Below are positions 1-9,043 of a DNA stretch of 64,000 nt, piece by piece. The notes beneath the pieces were generated by a model. It was not told where the DNA came from, did no database searches, and worked only from the letters and a program-made list of their open reading frames with translations. The position numbers and the translations under genes are program-made. Every line of letters starts with the position of its first letter. The first letter of the stretch is position 1. Source of the DNA: an uncultured Coriobacteriaceae bacterium (GTDB lineage Bacteria; Actinomycetota; Coriobacteriia; Coriobacteriales; Atopobiaceae); contig CADCPM010000088.1 in the NCBI GenBank assembly GCA_902803315.1, positions 1 through 64,000 of the forward strand, given 5' to 3'.

Positions 1-97
1 ACTGAGAATGTGGAGCTGCACCGCCAGTGCATGGAACAATGTACTGGCGGTGCATGGAACGTCGCACGGCATAGCGCGTCATACGCAGGCTAACGAG

Positions 98-355
98 ATG
101 GCTGCAAAAGACTATGCGCAGTATGTTGCATTGCCAGTGGTTTGCCCTGCTGTAGAAGGGCAAACCAAAAAGAAGATGATAGGCCTATTGCAGGTCGCAG
201 TAACTGAATCTGAGATTTGGAAAAACGTGGAGGAGGTAAAGGAGATGGCGGGCGATTACATGATTCCGATTGCATGCCAACTCCTTATGATTCACAAGCT
301 TAGGAACTCCTTGCGTGCGGCTCCCAAGAAACAGAACCCGGCGTTAAGTGGCTGA
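98..355 (+). CDS. Hypothetical protein, possibly a gene fragment
   Basis: An open frame of 85 codons runs from ATG 98 to a TGA at 353-355. No good ribosome binding site precedes the ATG, and the frame stays open upstream to near the window edge, so this may be the 3' end of a longer or broken gene. The product has mixed composition with a weakly hydrophobic stretch near residues 50-62, and I recognise no family. Its place at the edge of an eroded accessory region makes a remnant as likely as a real small gene. Confidence 0.25.
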   Translation: MAAKDYAQYVALPVVCPAVEGQTKKKMIGLLQVAVTESEIWKNVEEVKEMAGDYMIPIACQLLMIHKLRNSLRAAPKKQNPALSG

Positions 356-423
356 AGCTCTGATTTAGCTACATTACATATTAGTATATTAAGCTTTGCA
401 TTTATTTATAGTTGGGAAGTCCG

Positions 424-639
424 ATGGCAAACAAGAATAGTGGAAGAAAAATCTATAGGCACAGTAGGTTAAAGCAGCGAAAGCGACGAAATCCAAATGA
501 TGATGTTGAACGTATTGATATGTCATCTCGAATGAGCATGTCGCAATTCGATGTGGAAGAGCCTGAAGATGGGACAACTAGAGACCTCGTGGAGATGTAC
601 TTGGACGAGTTAAAACGACTGTCCATACGACCTAAATGA
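424..639 (+). CDS. Small basic hypothetical protein
   Basis: A 71-residue frame starts at ATG 424. The first third is strongly basic (Lys/Arg-rich, residues 1-25), followed by an acidic segment and a C-terminal helix-like stretch. This composition is common in small nucleic-acid-binding proteins from mobile DNA, but no family is recognisable. It lies about 200 bases upstream of the DnaC-like ATPase on the same strand and could belong to the same mobile replication module. The ribosome binding site is weak. Function unknown. Confidence 0.35.
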   Translation: MANKNSGRKIYRHSRLKQRKRRNPNDDVERIDMSSRMSMSQFDVEEPEDGTTRDLVEMYLDELKRLSIRPK

Positions 640-833
640 TGGATTGAAGGCTGGCCGTAATACTGATTACAATTTGGGCTGGTTACGCTAACGGAAGTAC
701 GCGGTAACAGTAATGACATCGAGGAACTCTGAGTCGTTCTACACTAATGGGAATGCGTTTGCGACAAATCGTGTCAAAATAGAAAATCACACAGAATCTC
801 AGGGTAAAGAGTATATCTGGATGGGAGAGCGAG

Positions 834-1385
834 ATGTTTCAACTTGTTACTGGCCTATCGTCAATACCGCTGCGGTACTGTGAAGCGGAGCCTGAGATTG
901 AGCTCGCAGCAAGGCTATTCGAAGGATTTGACCTGCACATCGTGGGCGGGATTGGATCTGGAAAGTCCACGATGGCGTGTGCAATCCTGAAAGGTGTTGT
1001 TGAGCTCTGCCCCGATTTGAGCATCGGGTACATCAATGCATATGATCTCCATGGGATTAGGATTGATCAAGATGGATATCGAGGACAAATGGAAGACCTG
1101 TTTAATGTCGACGTGCTGGCGCTCGACGGCATTGACATAGGTCTATACGGTATGGATGGGTACAACATTCTGTATAGGGTCCTTAGTCGGAGATATCCAG
1201 TCGCAAAGCATACGGTAACTACGTCGTTTTACGATGGGGATGACTTGGCGGCAAGGCTCTCGAAGCAATGCGGCGCTGAGCTCGCAAGGGCCATCGTAGA
1301 TAGGGTACGAGAACTATCGGAGACGGTTCACCTTCATGGCCTGGACAGAAGACTCCAAGAAAGAGTAGAACGAGCTGTATTCTGA
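834..1385 (+). CDS. DnaC/IstB-like AAA+ ATPase, orphan
   Basis: This is a 183-residue P-loop ATPase of the helicase-loader type (DnaC, DnaI, IstB). Walker A is GGIGSGKST at residues 38-46 and Walker B is VDVLALDG at 92-99. A sensor-I-like TVTTSF lies at 127-132, and a possible arginine finger sits in a DRVRE segment near 156-160. The usual Walker B ends in two acidic residues; here the second is a glycine (LDG). There is no N-terminal helicase-binding or zinc domain, so the protein is close to a bare AAA+ core. A GGGAG ribosome binding site precedes ATG 834. Such proteins load replicative helicase for phages or assist IS21-type transposases. No transposase or primase is adjacent, so the role is open. 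Confidence 0.6.
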   Translation: MFQLVTGLSSIPLRYCEAEPEIELAARLFEGFDLHIVGGIGSGKSTMACAILKGVVELCPDLSIGYINAYDLHGIRIDQDGYRGQMEDLFNVDVLALDGIDIGLYGMDGYNILYRVLSRRYPVAKHTVTTSFYDGDDLAARLSKQCGAELARAIVDRVRELSETVHLHGLDRRLQERVERAVF

Positions 1386-1831
1386 ATAAATCGCATAACG
1401 GATAAGCTCAATTGAGTATTCTGGGCAAAGACAGCACCTGTCGCAGCCATTCGTCACGAGCTCTAGGCGTTGGCGAACATTACGATAATAAGCGCCCAAC
1501 CCAAATGACCGTCATCCATGGATTGCTGCGATTAGAAGAAGGGCTCGTGCAAAATAACGAACAGCACGGAATGGAATGATGATAGCTCACGTTAGGCATT
1601 TAGATCAAAACGGCTTCAAGATGTGTTTGGGCTGGTCGGAAGCAATCGGTTCGCATCCAGATCTACAGTCATGCTTTTCTGGTCAGACTACGTCGTATGA
1701 TCCGTTTGCTTTGCTGAGGGGCACGATAGCGGATAACGTTGGATTGTGGTCCAAGTTCCCTACTGCGGTCCCAAATAATTTCAATTCCATAATTTCGCAT
1801 AGCGTTCGAAAATGATAAGTGGTGAGCTTCC
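1386..1831. other. Gene-poor stretch
   Basis: About 445 bases between the ATPase gene and the TIGR02391-type gene. A short plus-strand frame (1576-1815) and an overlapping minus-strand frame exist, but neither has a convincing ribosome binding site or a recognisable product. I see no RNA gene or clear repeat. Confidence 0.4.
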
Positions 1832-2557
1832 TTGAATCCTTTATTTGTAGAAAGTATAGCCAATGAGCTTAGGCGCATGGCAAACACTCCTGGTATAGTC
1901 AATATGGCCATTGAGCCGACAACGGTAGCAAGTATGAGCCGTGACCTTGCTGGCGTGGCGAAAGACATACAGCAAATCGACCCCGCCTTGTCGAGGAACC
2001 TTTCTGTTGCGGCAAGCAACCTGTTTTGCTCAAATGGATTTGGCCAGTGTTTCATCAACCCCTTTGCCCTCGGACAGTCCGTCTGTGCACTTGACTACCT
2101 TGTCGGCAAGAGCATAAGTGACGCCAATATCTCACGAGAAAACGATATGTGGTCATGCATACATCCGAAGATCGTCCAGTCGTCGAAGAAGCTCTTTGTG
2201 GACGGTCATTATGCGCAAGCCGCAGTCGATGCTTTTATTGAGTTCAACGATCAGGCAAAGAGCCGTTACAAGGAAGTCAATCCAGGCGCTAGAGATGTTC
2301 CAGATGGAAGAGATCTGATGAACAAGCTGCTTTCACCAAAGAGACCCATGCTGCTAGCTCAGTGTGACGTACAGGGAAGCGAACGTGACTACCAAGAGGG
2401 ACTTCATCAAATGGCGTCTGGCGCTATGGCAGCCTTGCGTAACCCGAAGTCACATTCCAACGAAGAGGAGCTGACGAAGGAAGAAGCCATGCGCCGGCTT
2501 ATGTTCGCAAGTTTGCTGATGTATAAGCTGGACGAATGTTCATCGAACGAGGCTTAG
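1832..2557 (+). CDS. TIGR02391 (Ymh-like) family protein
   Basis: This 241-residue protein has the C-terminal pattern of the TIGR02391/Ymh family, which is common in phages, restriction loci and abortive-infection contexts. The signs are a helix with FVDGHYAQAAVDAFIEF around residues 130-146, a DGRDLMNKLL segment, and a conserved GAMAALRNPKSHS block near 200-212, followed by a helical end. The RNP.SH motif is shared with HEPN-like and Abi-associated proteins. The start is most likely TTG 1832 after GGTGAG; an in-frame ATG at 1877 is an alternative. The next features downstream are insertion-sequence remnants. Biochemical activity is unknown; a defence role is inferred from family and neighbourhood. 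Confidence 0.6.
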   Translation: MNPLFVESIANELRRMANTPGIVNMAIEPTTVASMSRDLAGVAKDIQQIDPALSRNLSVAASNLFCSNGFGQCFINPFALGQSVCALDYLVGKSISDANISRENDMWSCIHPKIVQSSKKLFVDGHYAQAAVDAFIEFNDQAKSRYKEVNPGARDVPDGRDLMNKLLSPKRPMLLAQCDVQGSERDYQEGLHQMASGAMAALRNPKSHSNEEELTKEEAMRRLMFASLLMYKLDECSSNEA

Positions 2558-2654
2558 ATGCCAAAACTAGCGTGTAGCGTGTCTTCACTTGCTGTGCGCC
2601 CGGAGTGACAACCGTTGCCGATCAACAAGGGGAGGCGTGATAACGTCATGGCAG

Positions 2655-2807
2655 ATGCAGAACAGGTCGATACGTGGGCAACGGGTCGAGTGGTGTCTGA
2701 CCATCGATATGACTGTCAAGGAGTGGTACGGACTCAAGCGGACCGGCGAGTCGAACATCTGCCGGCAGATGGCCATATGTAGACGAGGCTTTGCCCAGGA
2801 ACGCTAA
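2655..2807 (+). pseudogene. Insertion-sequence accessory protein remnant (IS66 TnpA-like), copy 1
   Basis: The 50-residue frame has a helix-turn-helix pattern (VKEWYGL followed by ESNICRQMA) that aligns residue by residue with the broken copy at 9044-9280. DNA upstream is also related: both copies are preceded by a GCCAAAA...TCTTCAC block (about 2562-2590 and 8968-8990). The arrangement resembles the small helix-turn-helix accessory proteins of IS66-type elements, though that assignment is tentative. The C-terminal half is missing and no transposase follows, so it is a decayed fragment. From here to 3294 I see no other credible gene. Confidence 0.4.
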
Positions 2808-3294
2808 TGCGATCTTGGCCTTTGCGTTGCAAATGGTTCAACGGGGCCCCTACGTCCTGGACAGCTGTGAGAAATAGTGAAGAGTGCTCCTGGGGTGATG
2901 CTGACGAGCCGTGCCGTCGAAATGGGTAATGACGAAAACCCGCCATGTGACCCAAAGGCGCTCGTCAATGAGTAGGGTCGCTTCCGTCTCGCCGGTGGAG
3001 TATTGACCCTTCGCTTGCCTTATCAGCTCTACGTAAGTGTTGATTACCTATTCGGCGCTTCTACAGAGTGCTCGAATTGCTTTGTGCGGTATTTGCACGC
3101 GTTCCATGTATGCGGCACGCTCGAAAACCAGCGTTACGTCAGTGTTGCGCCGATAGCCCAGGCATACGCCTCCTTGAGGACAATGTATCACGAAGGGGCA
3201 AAAGTCGTATTATCCAACGCATCGCGGGTATTTTCGTCTTGTCATGGTGGTAATCTATTACGCATGTTTTAGGCGGATTCATGGAGGCGATTGA

Positions 3295-3906
3295 ATGGTT
3301 CTATCGGACAAGGAGATTGTGAAGATTCAGGATGGCTCCACTCCCCTTATCACTCCCTTTGACGATTCTAAGCTAAGAGCTGCATCGTATGACGTATCCC
3401 TCGACGGCGAGATTACCGCGTTGTTGGAGCGAGCAGACGTCCTAGACCTCTCGAACCAGGATGCTATCGACCTAATATACAGTACCAAGCGTGACTTGGG
3501 GGAATTCATTCTTAAGCCTGGCCAATATTGTCTCGCTGCGCTCAATGAGTTTATAGCACTTCCCGACGATGTTGTTGCACGCGTGATGCCCAGAACTAGG
3601 TTTACGCGCTTGGGACTTCTCGTGACACCTCAATTCTGCAATCCCGGCTATTCAGGACGTCTGCAAATTGGAATTCTCAACATCTCGGGTAGCAACATCA
3701 AACTCGCCCCAAAGATGAGGATTGCACAGCTGGTCTTTGAACGTCTGGAGTCCACGCCAACCGATGGCCGCTTGTATCGAAATCAAAAGTCGGCTGCGTA
3801 CCAGGACGAAGATGGGTTCATCGGTGCCCGAATGGACACCGAGATGTCTGACGGAGCTCGTCGCATCCTTGACAGGATGATGTCTGGTATTGAGACGGGG
3901 TCATAG
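3295..3906 (+). CDS. dCTP deaminase / dUTPase-fold protein, catalytic glutamate replaced
   Basis: The 203-residue product has the dCTP deaminase (Dcd) layout: LSDKEI at the N-terminus, an ASYDVSL strand at 30-36, the RTRFTRLGL segment at 100-108 matching the Dcd RSSxARLGL triphosphate motif, NPGYSG at 116-121, and a C-terminal YRNQ at 161-164. Aligned to E. coli Dcd, Asp128 corresponds to Asn116 and the catalytic Glu138 to Gly126. Ordinary deamination is therefore unlikely; a dUTPase, nucleotide-binding or defence role is possible. A GGAGG site lies 7 bases before ATG 3295. The stop directly abuts the ATG of the membrane protein gene, so the two are probably co-translated. Dcd-family enzymes are known phage-defence effectors that deplete nucleotides; that role here is inference. 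Confidence 0.7.
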   Translation: MVLSDKEIVKIQDGSTPLITPFDDSKLRAASYDVSLDGEITALLERADVLDLSNQDAIDLIYSTKRDLGEFILKPGQYCLAALNEFIALPDDVVARVMPRTRFTRLGLLVTPQFCNPGYSGRLQIGILNISGSNIKLAPKMRIAQLVFERLESTPTDGRLYRNQKSAAYQDEDGFIGARMDTEMSDGARRILDRMMSGIETGS

Positions 3907-4371
3907 ATGGGCAGGTATTTGGATAAGCTGGTATACAGCTACTATCAATTGCATAAAGATGACAATGACTTAGAGAACGATGCCTTAACTGCCATGAAAG
4001 AATACGAACAAACAGTCGTTGACGAGATTTTGCGAGAGCATGCAGAAGAGGCAGTGCGACAGGAGGCTTCCCTTCGCGAGGAGAGGCGCAAGAAAGAGCA
4101 GGAACAGAGTCTTCGGGAGTCGCTCCGCTCCTTTATACGATTGCTTCTTGAGGGCGTTGCGCTGGCAACGATAGTCGGGCTGATTGGAAGCCATATATAC
4201 GGGCTTGGTGAAGCGTTCTGGTATGCCCCAGCAGCAGGTTTCAACTACGTTGCGTCGGTGGCAGTTACGGCCGTCCTTGTGGTGTTGTGCGTTGCGCTAC
4301 TGGTGTATATGTTCGTAAATAGTCTGCCCGAGTGGGTTGCGAATGCAATGGGGCGAAACGATGAGCGTTGA
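3907..4371 (+). CDS. Coiled-coil membrane protein of unknown function
   Basis: A 154-residue protein with a charged, Glu/Arg/Gln-rich N-terminal half (residues 10-75) predicted to form a coiled coil, then two hydrophobic segments at roughly 80-98 and 112-138. The topology suggests a long cytoplasmic helix attached to two membrane spans. It starts at the base after the stop of the Dcd-like gene and overlaps the next gene by 11 bases, so the three form a tightly coupled unit. No family is recognised. A small membrane protein tied to a nucleotide-metabolism-fold protein fits an effector or anchor, but this is speculation from architecture. Confidence 0.55.
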   Translation: MGRYLDKLVYSYYQLHKDDNDLENDALTAMKEYEQTVVDEILREHAEEAVRQEASLREERRKKEQEQSLRESLRSFIRLLLEGVALATIVGLIGSHIYGLGEAFWYAPAAGFNYVASVAVTAVLVVLCVALLVYMFVNSLPEWVANAMGRNDER

Positions 4372-4609
4372 GAATACTGACCTGCCATTGCCGGGTGTCT
4401 ATCGCCATTTCAAGGGAAACCTCTACGAGGTCTATGGCACAGCAAGCCATTCGGAGACTGGTGAAAAGCTGGTTGTATACCGCGCGCTCTACGGTGAGTT
4501 TTTACTCTACGTGAGACCCCTCGATATGTTCTGTAGTGAGGTGGACCATGTTGCTCATCCTGAGGTAATGCAGAAGTTGCGATTCGAGCTTGTGACGCCG
4601 ATCGCGTAG
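4361..4609 (+). CDS. DUF1653 domain protein
   Basis: An 82-residue protein that is almost entirely one DUF1653 domain: [18 protein letters not shown] near the N-terminus, then a [15 protein letters not shown] block and a conserved PLDMFCSEV segment. Function of the family is unknown; members are small, soluble and often near nucleotide or NUDIX genes. ATG 4361 is preferred over an in-frame TTG at 4337 because the domain begins a few residues later. It overlaps the 3' end of the membrane protein gene, which implies translational coupling. Confidence 0.65.
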   Translation: MSVENTDLPLPGVYRHFKGNLYEVYGTASHSETGEKLVVYRALYGEFLLYVRPLDMFCSEVDHVAHPEVMQKLRFELVTPIA

Positions 4610-4682
4610 GTGGATCAGCCTTTACACGATTCGCTGTTGGTGCTCAGAAGATATTTTTGTTTTATTAGGGTGTTACATGGCA

Positions 4683-5252
4683 TGGATTCTGATCACGGGC
4701 GGCGGGCCAGCTCCCAGGCGTGGGACAAGCTCTACCGTGGCGATCTGTTCGCGGACGTGCGGTTCCCAGACGGGCACGCCTTTGAGGACGTCGTGACGAC
4801 GCATCGGCTCGTGATGCGTGCGGGTAGGGTAGCGTGCGTGCCCGACGCGCTGGTCCACTACCGCGAGCGGAAGGGGCATCTCCAAGCAGCACTCCGTCGC
4901 GAACCTCGTGGACTACTGGCGAGCGTACCTACGGCGCTACGAGGAGCTGGGGGAGATCTCGGGGGAGTGTCGCCGTGCCTGCGTGCGTGGGTGTCTCAAC
5001 GCGATTTCGAGGACCTGGTGCTGGTGGGCGTCGTGTTCCGCCGAAGAGAGGGCGGCGAGCCGCGCACACGTTGACGCCATGACACGCTTTGCACGCGACC
5101 ACACGCGAGAGGTTCTGCGAGGGGAGTACTCGCTGGGCGACAGGGTCCGCTGCGTCGTGGGCCGCCATGCGTCGCCTGTGGTGTGGGTGCCCATGGGTGC
5201 GCTCAACAGGCTCCGTCACGTCTTCAGCCGCAGGCGTGGGCTGTATGGGTGA
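4683..5252 (+). pseudogene. Glycosyltransferase (GT2-like) remnant, truncated and frameshifted
   Basis: The first part reads KLYRGDLFADVRFPDG then FEDVVTTHRLV and VPDALVHYRERKG, typical of the middle of GT-A family 2 glycosyltransferases. Near base 4875 the frame breaks: shifting frame restores ISKQHSVANLVDYW, which continues open to 5252. The N-terminal nucleotide-binding half with its DxD motif is absent. The GC content is clearly higher than the flanking accessory genes, so this piece has a different origin, probably an exopolysaccharide or cell-wall glycan locus. It cannot make an intact enzyme. Confidence 0.65.
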
Positions 5253-5522
5253 GGGTAGGGGGTGAACTCTTGGTGTTGGAGCCAAACGCTTAGGCGGCAT
5301 CAAAACGAGTTACTGCTCACTGAAAAGGCAACCATGATTGACATTGCGTTGAATTCCGCCTCGACTGCCGCCTGGCATGTGGATACCACTCGCAAACGCG
5401 TCGGGAGATTCGCTCGTATATGGTACGACGGCAACGATTGCCCGTCACTTGCGGCGATATATGCACTACGAGTTGCTACGCGGTGTAAATTATCCCTTGT
5501 TTGTGTTCAGGACACCCGCTTT
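5253..5522. other. Intergenic stretch between glycosyltransferase remnant and AIPR gene
   Basis: About 270 bases with no convincing gene on either strand. GC content falls sharply compared with the remnant to its left, consistent with a junction between DNA segments of different origin. I see no clear terminator for the AIPR gene, which ends here on the minus strand. Confidence 0.35.
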
Positions 5523-7595
5523 CTACAAGCTGTCTACCTTCTTTTCGTGCTTATCGCGCAAATCGGAGAGCCGCTCACCTCGGTATGTAAACCATTCAGG
5601 ACCACGATATCTGCCATTGGGGTCGTTGTTCAGTATTGCGGCGAGGCGCGAGGTGCTGTACTTGTGCCCATCGTACAAAACCTTATTGTCGTCTCCTACG
5701 GTGGTGCATACGATGGAGTCATTGCCAACGAAGTGGATTTCTGATTCTGGAGGTATGCCAGCCATCTTGAACTTGAACGGCGGACGTCTCCTTGACGCGA
5801 TTTCGTTGTCAGTGTCTTTATTTGCATTATTACTACTTGCGTAATCGACAACATCCGACTGACCGTCAGCCTTGCGCTCCTGCGCTGCAAGCATGTGTTT
5901 GCACATGATGATGCCTTTGAGCACTTCGTTGGGCATCGTGGAAGACTTTGCAGTGGCTGGAGTGCCGCCTAAGCGCATGTACACATCGCATGCAGTGTCG
6001 GAAGCGGTACCGATCAGCTCGTCACTCAGTTTGCCTAAATCGACGTTTGCGAGGTCCTTGAGATCAAGTTTCGTCTTGGGTTTAGGTACTAGGAGATGTG
6101 CCACTCCCATCAACACATAAAACCTTACGTCGCTGATCTCGGACCTCGTGAGATTAGGTCTAACCCTTGGCAAGCGTAGCATGACGGACTTACCCATAGC
6201 TGCGGCTTTGTAGTAAGCCTCAAGCTCTCCGTTCTTCCTGAAAAGCTGGTCGTACTTCCTTTCGTCTGACAGGAGTGTCGAGGGTCGCGCGCGGGCTTGG
6301 TTGGGCTGGTTAAGAACGATGGACATTAGACACTGGGCGAGGAAAGATATGCTGACTATCTCCTCAGGTTTCTTACCTTGGTTCTTGTAGTAGTTTTTTC
6401 TGCGCTCATAGTAAAGACCCTTTGGCTTTAGGTAGAGCTCAATTTGATGATGGATCGGATCAGTAGCCCTGAGCGAGGTCTTTTTTACGCTTGTCTGACT
6501 ATTGGTGGCCATGATGACCTTGCTTCTGGTGGCGTCGTTGTCAGGGATGAGAATACGAACCATGACCTGCCTGTTATCGGGATCGTCCGAGGATCTTCTC
6601 TGCATGTAGCCGTAGATTTCGTATGTCGTTTGCAGACCGTTGACGATGCGTGGCTCCTCCATGCGCACCACGGAGCCAGTCGCTTGGACAGCACTTGAGG
6701 CCAAGATGGTCACCCCGTTGTTTAGCCACCAGAAGTCTTCCCCAGACGGGTTGTCGAGAGTGTTCCGAATCGCTTTGTTCACTGCGACATTTCCCTCATA
6801 GTCGCGTATGTTCGCCTCAAGGAGGTAGCTTCTTAGTCTTCCCTTGTCATCGACGAGGAAGTTGTGGAAGTCGCTCAGCGATACGAGGTCGAAGAAGTCG
6901 CTCCTCTCCGGAACGCTAGCGTAGGGGCCAGAGAACTTGATGCACAAGGCGCTCTCGTCTGGTGGGAACCACATCTCCATCAGCTGGTCAGCACCGACTA
7001 GGTCAGCCTGGACGCTAAACGAGTTGGCATTGACCTTCTGCTTCGCGTACTCGACAAGCTCGTCGGACTGCCTTAGCACCCCGTTGCTCGGTTGGCCAGC
7101 GTTTGCAACATACACGAATCGCATCATTGCTTGCGCTCCTTTGAGCGAAGCAGTCTTTATAGCTTCGCGTATGCGAGTGAATGCTTCGAGTACCTGCTCC
7201 GAATACTTTCCATCGAGTGAGTCTATGGGAACGTTGTAGTCCAGCAGGTCGTTACATGCGTCTTTCCACTTGAGGAACACGTCTTCAGTAAAAGATTTGC
7301 TCGTCTTGCACTGGATGATGACGATCTCGATTCTGGAGCCGCGTCTGATGACTGACTCGATGCTAGCATCCTCGCCTAGGAGTAGCTCGTTGCACAGAAC
7401 ATAGATCGAGTCGCATCCGCCATCTAGCGCACCACCGAGAACACCGTTCTCGATCTCATCGTCGTCCAGATCGTATTGTGTCATTACCTTTGAAGACGCA
7501 AGGAACTCGAAGAATGTCGCTTTATCGTCGTATTGCGACTGATCATTATATTCTTGTTCCACGAGTTGATTTATGAGTATCTGGTTGTTTGTCAC
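5523..7595 (-). CDS. AIPR family abortive-infection protein with nuclease-like N-terminus
   Basis: A 690-residue protein of the AIPR family (abortive infection phage resistance). The family signature is clear in the middle: EDFWWLNNGVTILAS followed by EPRIVNGLQTTYEIY at about residues 290-350. Near the N-terminus, LDGGCDSIYVL (about 58-67) followed by IEIVIIQCKTS (89-99) resembles a PD-(D/E)xK nuclease core, with Asp62 and Gln95-x-Lys97 as candidate catalytic residues. The last 90 residues resemble a DUF4357/RAMA-like domain (IPPESEIHF, a short strand, SRLAAILNN, WFTYRGERLSDL). The start is GTG 7595 after AAGGCGG with 7-base spacing. It is a single gene with no partner on its strand nearby; the next minus-strand gene encodes a DUF2971 protein. 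Confidence 0.8.
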   Translation of the reverse strand: MTNNQILINQLVEQEYNDQSQYDDKATFFEFLASSKVMTQYDLDDDEIENGVLGGALDGGCDSIYVLCNELLLGEDASIESVIRRGSRIEIVIIQCKTSKSFTEDVFLKWKDACNDLLDYNVPIDSLDGKYSEQVLEAFTRIREAIKTASLKGAQAMMRFVYVANAGQPSNGVLRQSDELVEYAKQKVNANSFSVQADLVGADQLMEMWFPPDESALCIKFSGPYASVPERSDFFDLVSLSDFHNFLVDDKGRLRSYLLEANIRDYEGNVAVNKAIRNTLDNPSGEDFWWLNNGVTILASSAVQATGSVVRMEEPRIVNGLQTTYEIYGYMQRRSSDDPDNRQVMVRILIPDNDATRSKVIMATNSQTSVKKTSLRATDPIHHQIELYLKPKGLYYERRKNYYKNQGKKPEEIVSISFLAQCLMSIVLNQPNQARARPSTLLSDERKYDQLFRKNGELEAYYKAAAMGKSVMLRLPRVRPNLTRSEISDVRFYVLMGVAHLLVPKPKTKLDLKDLANVDLGKLSDELIGTASDTACDVYMRLGGTPATAKSSTMPNEVLKGIIMCKHMLAAQERKADGQSDVVDYASSNNANKDTDNEIASRRRPPFKFKMAGIPPESEIHFVGNDSIVCTTVGDDNKVLYDGHKYSTSRLAAILNNDPNGRYRGPEWFTYRGERLSDLRDKHEKKVDSL

Positions 7596-7881
7596 AGGTA
7601 TACCGCCTTATCCCCATTGATGAAATCCGTGGTTAGTCGCTGCTTAGTCACTATCCACGACGAGAGTCATCGTTTCTTTGTTACACGGAATGATGTCAGT
7701 ATGCATAGCCGTTCTGACGGTTGCTCTGCCCATCATTTATTCTAGCGTTCGTCATGCATGTGTGTAGTGATTCCATCGGAGGGAGGGCTGGTTGGATGCG
7801 AAGAGCGCGTGCTATCAGGACTTAGTGATCTTGAGAAAAAAAAGACTCACTTTCGAAGCGGAAAAGAACATTACTGTTTTG
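7596..7881. other. Intergenic stretch, probable AIPR promoter region
   Basis: About 285 AT-rich bases between two minus-strand genes. It must hold the promoter of the AIPR gene. I cannot pick a unique promoter and see no tRNA or repeat. Confidence 0.3.
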
Positions 7882-8682
7882 TCACGCTAGCTCTAACGAG
7901 CTCTCACGTATCGTAGCCAGCGGACAATACTTCTCCACCAAATCGTATACCAACAGCTTAAAACCTGCATTTATCTTCGGAGCGAGCGTGATCTCCATGT
8001 CGTGCATGGCGTCATCCGATAAGGGGAAGTCAAGGTAATCAGGCATATTCATGGGCATCTTGCCGCCCAACTGCATCTTGAGTTGGTCGAGATACACGGT
8101 TGGCGCATTCGGTGTATTTATCATCGCTCCCGGTATTGCCAAGTGTATATAGCGCCATTCCTTTTGATACCTCCAAGCTTTAGGTTTATATTTACCCAAT
8201 AGTTGCAAAGCGAATCTATTGTCCGAGACTCGTATTGCGGGGGACAGCTTGTTCATGTCGTTGGTGTATTCAACCTCATATAGAATATTTGATTCGGCTG
8301 CTGTAAAACACACTACCCCTTGTGCAAGCTGATCCGCAACGCTCATGCGCGTATTATATGTTCCAGTAGTTGAAAAAACAGAATCTGTGCTTACGGTTGG
8401 GCGTGTTGTGTCTGCAACCCATTTGAACGGGCTCGTTGTTAGGCTAATTCGTACACCAGACTCAACGGATGCGTATTCACGCCACATGGGTATAAGCTCT
8501 TCGGATTCATTTGTCCATGAACTAACGTAGCAGAGGCTTGACGTTGCGGCCAAATCGCGAACCCTCCACTCAACTGGGTCGTCCAAGAGTCGTAAGGAAC
8601 TGAATCGTAGGGTTTTGTTTTTCAGAATCAAAGCCAATGCAGCGACATCGGTGTAGTGATACAAAACTGAGGGGTAAGCCAT
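7882..8682 (-). CDS. DUF2971 domain protein
   Basis: A 266-residue protein opening with VLYHYTDVAALALILKN and TLRFSSLRLLDDPVEW, the hallmark start of DUF2971 proteins. The middle carries YVSSWT and LIPMWREYASVESGVRISL, and the C-terminal half carries KPKAWRYQKEWRYI. The fold resembles ADP-ribosyltransferase-like or stress-response proteins in some analyses, but the activity is unproven. DUF2971 genes are frequent in defence islands and near toxin genes. The start is ATG 8682; the ribosome binding site is weak. It is transcribed in the same direction as the AIPR gene but 290 bases away, so a separate promoter is likely. Confidence 0.7.
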   Translation of the reverse strand: MAYPSVLYHYTDVAALALILKNKTLRFSSLRLLDDPVEWRVRDLAATSSLCYVSSWTNESEELIPMWREYASVESGVRISLTTSPFKWVADTTRPTVSTDSVFSTTGTYNTRMSVADQLAQGVVCFTAAESNILYEVEYTNDMNKLSPAIRVSDNRFALQLLGKYKPKAWRYQKEWRYIHLAIPGAMINTPNAPTVYLDQLKMQLGGKMPMNMPDYLDFPLSDDAMHDMEITLAPKINAGFKLLVYDLVEKYCPLATIRESSLELA

Positions 8683-9043
8683 AATACAAACAATTCTCTC
8701 GCCGTAGCCAAAAAATATGGCTTACTGTTGGTCGGTTACTAAGTCGTCCCATCGTCGAACACTCGCTGTAGTTGCGTCAAGCCTCTTTTGCGCATTTTTA
8801 ATGTGAGCGGATTTGCCAAAAGAAGAGCAGGACGATTACCAGCTTAAAAACTTGCTTCATAGACAGGAAAAATGGCTTCCAGTAAATTTAGGCGGATATG
8901 AATTCAACACAAGACTGTTTTGGCAGAAGGATTCGTGAGGCACTTGACATGGTGCGGGATAAATGAAGCGCCAAAAGTGACGCGTCTTCACCTGCGGCGT
9001 GATCGGCGCGACAATCCTTGCCAACCAAGGATTGGAGGCAGCG
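8683..9043. other. Gene-poor stretch with insertion-sequence end
   Basis: About 360 bases without a convincing gene. The right part, from about 8968, is related to DNA upstream of the other IS remnant (2562-2650) and probably represents the left end of the decayed element. The left part shows nothing I can name. Confidence 0.35.

Noticed and set aside
7882-8682. Toxin-antitoxin pair of DUF2971 with AIPR
   Set aside because: The genes are 290 bases apart, both are large, and no small antitoxin-like gene is present.
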